64,000 bases of DNA from NCBI GenBank assembly GCA_942493265.1, contig OW818688.1:3906001-3970000 (forward strand). The letters run 5' to 3'. The notes below the pieces were generated by a model. The model had not been told where the DNA came from. It made no database searches and saw only the letters and a program-made list of their open reading frames with translations. Of this stretch, positions 9,101 through 14,959 are shown in pieces. The translations under genes were made by a program, and so were the position numbers. Source of the DNA: UBA12481 sp942493265 (GTDB lineage Bacteria; Bacteroidota; Bacteroidia; Bacteroidales; UBA12481). Positions within the stretch are counted from its first letter, which is position 1. Every line of letters starts with the position of its first letter.

Positions 9101-9248
9101 TAACCACCTGCACGGTAACATCTGCAATGTCAGGATAGGCGTCAACCGGCAGTCTGGTCCAGGAATACACCCCGAATCCAGCCATCAGTATAAAGCAGGC
9201 AGCAACCAGCACCCGCCTGCGGATCAGTATTTCAAAAATCTTTTCCAT
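6159..9248 (-). CDS. Heavy-metal efflux RND pump, CusA/CzcA family
   Basis: 1029 residues, the family's usual length, with the opening IFEILIRRRVLVAACF and RLPVDAYPDIADVTVQ typical of HME-RND pumps. Twelve membrane segments and two periplasmic loops are evident. In the proton-relay helix AIDFGIIVEGSIIMME the acidic residues are D396, E402 and E409. CzcA has D-D-E there, so the second Asp is replaced by Glu. The start at 9248 is preferred because the longer frame (9287) overlaps the adaptor gene. It exports Cu/Ag or Zn/Co/Cd from periplasm or cytoplasm by proton antiport. The metal cannot be decided from sequence alone. Confidence 0.92.
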   Translation of the reverse strand: MEKIFEILIRRRVLVAACFILMAGFGVYSWTRLPVDAYPDIADVTVQVVTQVPGLAAEEIEQQITVPIERELNGMPGLHTMRSKNMFGVSTILLVFDDGTDDYWARQRTKERIEGIDLPFGAQPELNPLTSPTGEVCRYVLQGTNYSLRELTDIQKWIVIPKLKEVTGVAEVSNFGGITTQFQIEIDPRKLEKYQLSLSGVISQIERNSANAGGSVMTRGDLSYVVRGIGLIKNLEDLGKVVVKTENGVPVYLNDLGELKYGNLERKGILSFTDRTRNISDGVEGIVQLLRYQNPSEVLNGVSAAIDELNSEILPKGVHLHVFMDRRNLVNATLNTVSHTLLFGFLLVLTILIVFLGSWRGALLVAITIPISLLFAFILMNLAGIPANLLSLGAIDFGIIVEGSIIMMETILRKREDHPTEWLEVGNITRRSLAVAKPIFFSLLIIIMAYLPLFAFERIEKKMFTPMAFTIGFALAGALIVSLILIPGLAFGAYRKPSKIHTNKWLHRLTDLYKSRTAKILNKPKHVIAPLVIIIIATVTLSITVGKDFLPTLDEGSLWLQVQLPPGLALEKSKEMADTLRNHIMKYEEVTYVMTQVGRDDEGVDPFSTSHIECSVGLKPYADWKKGKRKQDLVAELSGDLAKLPGYQIGFSQPIIDMVMDQIAGSHSDLAIKIYGEDLVESRRIAGEIADKVRPIQGAADVNIEQEPPMPQLQILADRDKIAHYGLNVSDVSELIEVAIGGKAISQVYIGNRVYEVICRYNDIHRNTPEKIGSLMLTSVSGAGIPLSQVAEIRTTMGPSLINRESNHRFLTVRVNLRGRDMTSFLTEAQQIISQEVSYDTSQFRIHWGGQFDSQKRAYARLALIVPLTLALMFLLLFGAFGVLRQAGFLISLLPLSVFGGMLALNISGITFNVSSAVGFIALFGVFIQNGVIMISRINSLRTNGIELKEAVLQGTIQCFRPVLLTASVAIIGLVPASLSTNIGSDVQRPLATVIVYGLAFGTLITLYALPALYYMVERKFDKPVITEI

Positions 9249-9261
9249 GTGCGGTGAGGTT

Positions 9262-10368
9262 TTAATGTAAGTATATGGTGCCTTCACCGATTACCCTGTC
9301 ACCGGTACCGATCCCCCGCAGAACGATAACCTTGCCATCGCTGGCCGATGCAACATCCACTTCTGTTTTTAAATACCGACCTTCACTTGTTTGCTTATAA
9401 ACATAGGTGTGGTCCTCACCCTGAATCAATGCACTGGCAGGCAGAATAATCCCTTCAGTACGGGATTGTCTGAATGTAACGGAAGCAAACATTCCCGGCT
9501 TCATCATCTGGTCCGAATTATCACATTCAACAATGACCTCCAGTGAGCGGGTCTGCTCGTCCAGTATCTTTCCCGTATAGTTGACAAAGCCCGTAAAAGT
9601 TCTCAGGGGATAAGCATCGATGGTTATTTCAACCGAATCCAGATTTTGAACCAGTCCGATACGATTTTCCTTCACCTGGGCGATAACCCATACCTTCTTC
9701 AGATCGGCAATACAAACCATCGGATCTGAATCGGTGGTAAAATATTGTCCGATACGGATTGTATTCCTCACAATTTCCCCCTTGATCGGAGAAGTCACAA
9801 CCAAGGGCTTACCAACCTCAGTATCATCAGCTTTCACGTTGTAAATCGACAGGGTGGCCAGCAGGTTTTCAACCTGACCTTTGGTAATATCAAAATTCAG
9901 TTGAGCCTCATCAAGTTCCTTGAGTATCCCCACACCATGGTCAACAAGATCCTGCTGCCTGCGCAGGTTGAGTTCCGAAACCTGCTTCTCCTGCCGGGCT
10001 TGAAGGAATGCCTTCACCGTTTCAAAAAACGCCGGGGAATACATCGAAAAAAGCGGAGAACCCGCATTAACCCACTGACCGGCCTTTACAAATGATTCAA
10101 CAATCCGTCCTTCAAAAGGCACAGCCACTTCGGCCATACATTCCGGTATGGCACGAACCGCTGCGGTGGTTGTGTATGGGATCTGAACCGGTTCCGGTTT
10201 AATCGTAATGATACTGATCTTTTTCTCCACCATCGATCCGGCTGGTATCAGGAGAGAGTCTCCTGAAATTACTATTTCCGAGTTTTTAGTCGCTTCGCTA
10301 TTGTCCGAAGCCGTTTTGCATGCAGCACACAAAGTTGCACACGCTAAAATGATCGCAATTTTCTTCAT
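9262..10368 (-). CDS. RND efflux periplasmic adaptor (CusB/HlyD-like), lipoprotein
   Basis: 368 residues from MKKIAIILACATLCAAC; the LCAAC lipobox predicts lipid anchoring, and the start at 10368 places it correctly. Barrel-sandwich and beta-barrel motifs of membrane-fusion proteins follow (PFEGRIVESFVKAGQWV, then VTSPIKGEIVRNTIRIGQY), separated by an alpha-hairpin (FLQARQEKQVSELNLRRQQD). It links the RND pump to the TolC-type channel. It precedes the pump by 13 bp. The N-terminal His-rich metal-binding extension found in some CusB/CzcB proteins is absent. Confidence 0.9.
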   Translation of the reverse strand: MKKIAIILACATLCAACKTASDNSEATKNSEIVISGDSLLIPAGSMVEKKISIITIKPEPVQIPYTTTAAVRAIPECMAEVAVPFEGRIVESFVKAGQWVNAGSPLFSMYSPAFFETVKAFLQARQEKQVSELNLRRQQDLVDHGVGILKELDEAQLNFDITKGQVENLLATLSIYNVKADDTEVGKPLVVTSPIKGEIVRNTIRIGQYFTTDSDPMVCIADLKKVWVIAQVKENRIGLVQNLDSVEITIDAYPLRTFTGFVNYTGKILDEQTRSLEVIVECDNSDQMMKPGMFASVTFRQSRTEGIILPASALIQGEDHTYVYKQTSEGRYLKTEVDVASASDGKVIVLRGIGTGDRVIGEGTIYLH

Positions 10369-10482
10369 CCTGTTCGAATAGAAAGTTTTCATGAAATGCC
10401 TTCAATATTGAGGCATAGAAAATACCTGGCAAGCTGTTGCACTCCCACGTTCGAGGGAAATGCAAAATCGTAATAAACAGAA

Positions 10483-10839
10483 TCAGGTAAGAACAGGAGG
10501 GGCTCTTGGCTGGAAAATATTCGCGGCAGCAGCCAGAGTTTGGGTTACTGGCAATGAAAAATACCGACAGGAAATCGCTGGTCGTAAAACGATCAGCAAA
10601 CCGGCTATTATGATCGCCGTGGTAAGAAAGAGTGATAAATCACTGATAATGATAAAATGCGACCGGGTATGACTGTGTAACGGTTCCCCGCTTTCAGTTG
10701 TACCGGCATAGAGGTGGGAGTGAACAATTACTATTCCGCCAAATTTATGTGCATGCGGAAACAGCGTAATGTTCAGGTAATACAATGCAAACAGCGTAGT
10801 CAAAAATATAGCGAATACCCTGCGACTTGCTGTTTTCAT
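10483..10839 (-). CDS. Small histidine-rich membrane protein of the metal-efflux operon
   Basis: 118 residues with an N-terminal hydrophobic segment, a second membrane segment (LSLFLTTAIIIAGLLIVL), and between them a histidine-rich periplasmic loop (FPHAHKF, VHSHLY, LHSHTRSHF). I do not recognise a named family, but short His-rich proteins like this sit at the head of CusBA-type operons in Bacteroidota. Metal binding in the periplasm before delivery to the adaptor is a reasonable inference. It lies 63 bp after the glycine-rich protein gene and 114 bp before the adaptor. Confidence 0.65.
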   Translation of the reverse strand: MKTASRRVFAIFLTTLFALYYLNITLFPHAHKFGGIVIVHSHLYAGTTESGEPLHSHTRSHFIIISDLSLFLTTAIIIAGLLIVLRPAISCRYFSLPVTQTLAAAANIFQPRAPPVLT

Positions 10840-10902
10840 CGAATTCTGAAATAGAAGGCCAAATCTACTTCAAAAATCGCTGATCGAAAAATGCTACCGT
10901 GT

Positions 10903-11355
10903 TTATCTGCGCCGTCCCAATCCGGCCCCGCAGGGTCCCAGTCCGCGACCTCCGCCGAATGCCCGGCCTGCACCAATGCCCGCTCCGCGACCGGCTCCCC
11001 TTCCGCATCCTGAATAACCTTTATGAGGTGTATTTGGAGTAGTGGCGCCAAGCTCACTTATTTTGTTCCTGTGCTCAATCTGGCTCTGATCCATTCTGCT
11101 GCGAACATCCTTTCGTGCATCTGGATCATTGGCAGCACGGAGTTCTGTACGCAAAGCATCCATCTCAGCCTGATGTTGGTCCGAAAGCTTCTGAATCCCC
11201 GCCTTCTGTTCTGAGGAAAGACCTGCACTGTTTACACAAGCGCCCCGCTGGTTTCTAAGATATTGATTCCCTTTGTTATTTTGGGCGTTAAGCCCGGCAA
11301 ACCCGGCCGATAGCATGACAGCCAGAGCAACAATTTTGATGCATATACTTTTCAT
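10903..11355 (-). CDS. Spy/CpxP/CnrX-like periplasmic protein with Gly-rich tail
   Basis: 150 residues with a signal peptide ending near LNAQ. The helical core (LSSEQKAGIQKLSDQHQAEM, then RSRMDQSQIEHRNKI) resembles the LTxxQ helical hairpin of Spy/CpxP and of metal sensors such as CnrX. The C-terminus is a Gly/Arg-rich tract with two cysteines (SGCGRGAGRGAG and LGPCGAG). It is the first gene of the Cus-type operon. A periplasmic metal-sensing or chaperone role is inferred. A second open frame across its 3' end (to 11057) is a shadow of the Gly-rich region. Confidence 0.65.
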   Translation of the reverse strand: MKSICIKIVALAVMLSAGFAGLNAQNNKGNQYLRNQRGACVNSAGLSSEQKAGIQKLSDQHQAEMDALRTELRAANDPDARKDVRSRMDQSQIEHRNKISELGATTPNTPHKGYSGCGRGAGRGAGIGAGRAFGGGRGLGPCGAGLGRRR

Positions 11356-11438
11356 TGCTTTATTGGTTTAAGTTATTATCAACCTCAATATACTGTTTGG
11401 ACACTGCAACCATAGAAAACTTGCGCTGTGAACAATTT

Positions 11439-11849
11439 TTATTTTGAATCCGGTTCTCCCCCGGAAATTCTGCCCGACAATCTTTGAGGACGTCCGTTCT
11501 CATCCAATACCGCAAAAATAAAAACCCCCTCAACGGCCTTCTCCCTTTTCAAACCATACATCTCCTCTACAAAAATCTCAACCTTAACCCTAAGCTTTAC
11601 GGCTCCGGCATTCTCGACCTTTCCAACCACTTCAACAATACTATCCGGACTAACTCCTGTTAAAAACCTGATATTCTCCGTATTAACCGTAAACATCCTT
11701 CTGCGGGTAAAGCGTGTGGCTGTAATAAATGCCACCTCATCCATCCATTTCAGCGCCTCCCCGCCAAAGAGCGTACCGTTGGCATTCAGGGTACAAGGAA
11801 AGATGGCTTTAAACTGGCGCGTTTCGCTTAAAGTGCTGTTGTCTTCCAT
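11439..11849 (-). CDS. Acyl-CoA thioesterase, hotdog fold (YciA/BFIT-like)
   Basis: 136 residues. FPCTLNANGTLFGGEALKWM is the conserved N-terminal helix region of YciA-type acyl-CoA thioesterases, with the NTLFGGxxLxWMDE pattern and Asp as the likely catalytic acid; MFTVNTENIRFLTGV continues the fold. It hydrolyses acyl-CoA to free acid and CoA in the cytoplasm. It is divergent from the NifX unit, with its own -7 element TATTTTTG at 11871-11878 on the minus strand. The GAAC palindrome lies just upstream, so it may share control by accident of position. Confidence 0.82.
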   Translation of the reverse strand: MEDNSTLSETRQFKAIFPCTLNANGTLFGGEALKWMDEVAFITATRFTRRRMFTVNTENIRFLTGVSPDSIVEVVGKVENAGAVKLRVKVEIFVEEMYGLKREKAVEGVFIFAVLDENGRPQRLSGRISGGEPDSK

Positions 11850-11870
11850 AATGCATGCATATATTCAAAA

Positions 11871-11918
11871 CAAAAATACTTTATTTCGAACATATGTTCA
11901 TAATAAATCGTAATTTTG
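11871..11918. promoter_or_regulatory. Divergent promoters flanking operator GAACATATGTTC
   Basis: A perfect 12-bp palindrome GAACATATGTTC lies at 11888-11899. On the plus strand TAATTTTG (11911-11918) fits the Bacteroidota -7 element for the NifX-like gene starting at 11945, which puts the palindrome over the -33 region. On the minus strand TATTTTTG (11871-11878) fits a promoter for the thioesterase. The palindrome has the same GAAC-N4-GTTC core as the DUF134 operator at 4687-4702, which suggests the same regulator. Confidence 0.6.
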
Positions 11919-11944
11919 CATGAATAATATATAAGTTATTAATC

Positions 11945-12319
11945 ATGAAAGTTGCAGTACCAACCAGAGATCATCAGGTAGACGACCATTTTGGCCATTG
12001 TGAAGCGTATACCATATTCACAATTGATAAGAACAAGACAATTGAAAAAGCAGAAATTTTGCCTTCACCGGCAGGATGCGGCTGCAAAAGCAATATTGCT
12101 GCCGTATTGAATGAAATGGGCGTTAGTGTTATGCTTGCCGGCAACATGGGAAATGGTGCCCTCAATGTGCTGAACAGTTTCGGAATCGATGTATACCGGG
12201 GTTGCTCTGGCAATGTACACCAACTGGTTGAAGTATTTCTGCAAGGCGAAGTGGATGATTCAGGCGAAGGCTGCCAGCAGCATGGCGACCATGGCGCCGG
12301 TCATGTTTGTAATCATTAG
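11945..12319 (+). CDS. NifX/NafY-type cofactor-binding family protein with Cys/His-rich tail
   Basis: 124 residues beginning MKVAVPTRDHQVDDHFGHCE, with the HFGHC motif of the NifX/NifB-C family, then SPAGCGCKSNIAAVLNEMGV and MLAGNMGNGALNVL. The C-terminal tail is rich in Cys and His (GCQQHGDHGAGHVCNH), which would suit metal binding. It is followed after 3 bp by DUF1847. A cytoplasmic carrier of an iron-containing cluster is the family expectation. Its promoter carries the GAAC-N4-GTTC operator. Confidence 0.85.
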   Translation: MKVAVPTRDHQVDDHFGHCEAYTIFTIDKNKTIEKAEILPSPAGCGCKSNIAAVLNEMGVSVMLAGNMGNGALNVLNSFGIDVYRGCSGNVHQLVEVFLQGEVDDSGEGCQQHGDHGAGHVCNH

Positions 12320-12322
12320 GTA

Positions 12323-12805
12323 ATGGAGAAAAAAACCATATCAGAACTTTACGACGGCCAATCCATCTCGATGATGCAAACGGCGGAGGATGCATTCGAG
12401 AGAGGTGCTAACCGGGTGAAGGAAATTAAAAACTTCGCCCGGCAGGCCGGCGTAAGACGTATTGGCATAGCACATTGCGTTTCATTCCCCAAGGAAACAA
12501 AAGCTGTTGAAAATTTCTTATCGGATGAATTTGAAGTGTTTTGCGTTGACTGCAAAGTGGGCCATGTTTCAAAGCAGGAAATGCTTGGATGCGAAGGAAA
12601 GGGTTTCATGTGCAATCCTGCCGGCCAAGCCGAATACCTGAAAGAAAACCAAACGGAACTCAACATTTCCATGGGTCTCTGTGTGGGCCACGACATGATT
12701 TTCAATACAAAATCGGATTCTCCGGTGACCGTCTTGATTGTTAAAGACCAGGCACACCGGCAGAATCCGATGGAAAGTTTTAAAGAAGTGACAAGTGACA
12801 AGTGA
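12323..12805 (+). CDS. DUF1847 metal-binding family protein
   Basis: 160 residues. RIGIAHCVSFPKETKAVE, FCVDCKVGHVSK, FMCNPAGQAEYLKENQTELN and GLCVGHDMIF are the conserved blocks of DUF1847, a cysteine-rich family found in anaerobes, with Cys and His placed to bind a metal or Fe-S centre. No reaction is known. It is co-transcribed with the NifX-like gene. The last residues (EVTSDK and the stop codon) are encoded by the start of a GTGACAA tandem repeat array, so the native C-terminus may have been trimmed or replaced. Confidence 0.85.
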   Translation: MEKKTISELYDGQSISMMQTAEDAFERGANRVKEIKNFARQAGVRRIGIAHCVSFPKETKAVENFLSDEFEVFCVDCKVGHVSKQEMLGCEGKGFMCNPAGQAEYLKENQTELNISMGLCVGHDMIFNTKSDSPVTVLIVKDQAHRQNPMESFKEVTSDK

Positions 12806-12940
12806 CAAGTGACGAGTGACAAGTGACGAATGACAAGTGACAAGTGACAAGTGACGAGTGACGCTGCATTCTTCCGCTTCACGTTTCGTTCCGTTTCGTT
12901 CCGCTTCGTTCCGCTTCACGCCTCGTTCCGCCTCGTTCCT
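12786..12940. repeat. GTGACAA heptad array followed by CGTTCCGCTT-type repeats
   Basis: From 12786 to about 12862 the sequence is twelve near-perfect copies of the heptamer GTGACAA (variants GTGACGA, ATGACAA). It then changes to about 75 bp of imperfect repeats of CGTTCCGYTT / TTCACG. The array supplies the stop codon of the DUF1847 gene at one end and touches the end of the convergent alcohol dehydrogenase gene at the other. The same heptamer family occurs at 35527-35670 and 38171-38190. Confidence 0.85.
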
Positions 12941-14099
12941 AAAGCCTCATCCCCAATATCGCCGGCACATCCGCGATAGTCACATCCCCTGCTCCACCCA
13001 AAACGGTGGCATTGTGGCTCTTCAACTGAGAAACCACCTTTTCGATCGCATCGGGACCGATGCCGTAGTCAGACAGTTTTGTTTTTACCCCCAGACAATT
13101 GAAATATTGTTCGGTATATCTGATGGCTTCAATGATCACCGCCTGATGATCGAATCCGGTAATTCCCCAGATTCTCTCAGCATACTGAAGTAATTTCTCA
13201 GAACGCTTCTCCTTCAGATGCATCATGACTCCCGGCAGAACAATGGCCAGTGATACAGCATGATCCAAACCATATAAGGCAGTCAGCTCGTGTCCGATGG
13301 TGTGAGTGCTCCAATCGCTGGTAACCCCCATCGACAGGGATGTATTGAGGGCATTTGTTGCGGCCCACATAAAATTCGCCCGGTCATCATAGTTGGGTTC
13401 GGCATCGGATACCACTTTCGAACCGGTACGCTTAAGAATCTGGAGTATACTTTCAGCATAATAATCCTGAACTTCCGCTTGCGACGGGTAGGTCAGATAT
13501 TGCTCCAGAACATGGATGAATGCATCTATCACACCATTGGCCAATTGATTCTTGGGTAGCGAATAGGTCACCTCGGGATCCAGAACCGAAAACTTTGGCA
13601 TAACCAGGGAGGATCCGAATGCCAGCTTATGATTTACCGAGACCCTTGATACCACAGAATTACCGTTCATCTCGGTTCCGGTAGCCGGCAATGTCAGTAT
13701 AGCACCGAGCGGCAGGGCTGCTTTAACCTCTGCATGTTTGCTCAGGATTTCCCACGGATCATCTCCTTCATAACATGCGGCCGCCGCAATAAATTTCGAA
13801 CCATCGATCACCGAACCGCCGCCAACCGCTAAAATGAATCCAATCTTTTTTTCCCGGATGATATCCAATGCCGGCATCAGCTGCTCATAGGTCGGATTGG
13901 GCTGGATGCCTGGAAATTCAAAAAATTCTGATGAGCCCAAAGCCTTAATTACCTGCTCATAAACACCATTTTTCTTAATACTACCCCCGCCATACGTGAA
14001 AAGTATGGGTACTCCGGCCGGTAAGTGACTGCTGATCTTCGATATAGTGCCTTTGCCAAACAATACCCTAACCGGATTATAGAATTCAAAATTCTTCAT
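12939..14099 (-). CDS. Iron-containing alcohol dehydrogenase (YqhD/BDH type)
   Basis: 386 residues. Group III Fe-dependent ADH signatures: the opening FEFYNPVRVLFGKGTI, the cofactor loop AVGGGSVIDGSKF, ANGVIDAFIHVLEQY with a metal-binding Asp and His, and the His cluster GHELTALYGLDHAVSLA. The opening and length match the NADPH-dependent butanol dehydrogenase/YqhD branch, which reduces aldehydes to alcohols in the cytoplasm. A fermentative or aldehyde-detoxifying role is inferred. It is a single gene with its own promoter, convergent to the DUF1847 unit. Confidence 0.92.
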   Translation of the reverse strand: MKNFEFYNPVRVLFGKGTISKISSHLPAGVPILFTYGGGSIKKNGVYEQVIKALGSSEFFEFPGIQPNPTYEQLMPALDIIREKKIGFILAVGGGSVIDGSKFIAAAACYEGDDPWEILSKHAEVKAALPLGAILTLPATGTEMNGNSVVSRVSVNHKLAFGSSLVMPKFSVLDPEVTYSLPKNQLANGVIDAFIHVLEQYLTYPSQAEVQDYYAESILQILKRTGSKVVSDAEPNYDDRANFMWAATNALNTSLSMGVTSDWSTHTIGHELTALYGLDHAVSLAIVLPGVMMHLKEKRSEKLLQYAERIWGITGFDHQAVIIEAIRYTEQYFNCLGVKTKLSDYGIGPDAIEKVVSQLKSHNATVLGGAGDVTIADVPAILGMRL

Positions 14100-14134
14100 T
14101 CTTTGATTTTTTTATTGAACTTTTTCTCAGTCTG

Positions 14135-14142
14135 CAAAAGTA
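14135..14142 (-). promoter_or_regulatory. -7 promoter element for the alcohol dehydrogenase gene
   Basis: On the minus strand TACTTTTG fits the Bacteroidota TAnnTTTG element and lies 36 bp before the start codon. No clear TTTG was found at the expected -33 distance. A promoter for the divergent DUF1080 gene should lie in the remaining ~80 bp (TTTTGAC near 14174), but its -7 element is poorer. Confidence 0.4.
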
Positions 14143-14221
14143 CATGAATTTGTTAAATTGCAGTCCTCATCGACTTTTGACAAAGCTTTTGTATTTTTAA
14201 CCCTAAATCAAACCCCGGGAA

Positions 14222-14938
14222 ATGACTAAAAAATCCATACTCATTATCAGTCTGGCTATTATAGGATTAACCATATCTGCCTCCGGCCAGAAATCAAAGG
14301 ATGGCTGGAAATTATTGTGGGATGGCAAAACTACCGATGGATGGCGCGGGGCCGATAAACCGGATTTCCCTGCTAACGGATGGGAAATCAAGGATAATAC
14401 ACTGAATGTGTCTGCCGGAACCGGAGGTGAAAGCACGAATGGCGGAGATATCATAACCATAAAAAAATACCGGGATTTTGAATTATCCGTTGATTTTAAG
14501 CTGACCAGCGGAGCCAATAGCGGTATTAAATATTATGTGGTTGAAGGATTGAACAATGGAACCGGGTCAGCAATCGGTCTCGAATTTCAATTGCTTGATG
14601 ATGACATCCATCCTGATGCTAAGATGGGTGTCGGTGGAAACCGCACCATCGGCTCGCTGTATGACCTGATTCCGGCTTTGCCCGACAAGGTGGTTAATCC
14701 GGTTGGCGAATGGAATAATGCGCGGATAGTTGCAAAAAACAACCATATTGAACATTGGCTAAACGGGAAAAAAGTAGTTGAATTTGATCGGGGAACCCAG
14801 ATATACCGGGCTCTCGTGCAGAAAAGCAAATATGCATCTTACGACCTGTTCGGTGAAGCCCCCGAAGGCCATATCCTTTTACAGGACCATGGCAACAGTG
14901 TGAGCTTCCGCAATATTAAAATCAGGGAAATTAAGTAA
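14222..14938 (+). CDS. DUF1080 (3-keto-disaccharide hydrolase-like) secreted protein
   Basis: 238 residues with a signal peptide (cleavage near ASGQ). GWKLLWDGKTTDGWRG, GWEIKDNTLNVSAG, DFELSVDFKLTSGANSGI and SVSFRNIKIREI are the DUF1080 concanavalin-like sandwich blocks. Some members hydrolyse 3-keto-disaccharides; others are of unknown role. It sits 21 bp before the GH20 gene and is probably co-transcribed with GH20 and GH29, which suggests a part in periplasmic or surface glycan breakdown. Confidence 0.88.
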   Translation: MTKKSILIISLAIIGLTISASGQKSKDGWKLLWDGKTTDGWRGADKPDFPANGWEIKDNTLNVSAGTGGESTNGGDIITIKKYRDFELSVDFKLTSGANSGIKYYVVEGLNNGTGSAIGLEFQLLDDDIHPDAKMGVGGNRTIGSLYDLIPALPDKVVNPVGEWNNARIVAKNNHIEHWLNGKKVVEFDRGTQIYRALVQKSKYASYDLFGEAPEGHILLQDHGNSVSFRNIKIREIK

Positions 14939-14959
14939 CCACCCATATCTGTATAACCC

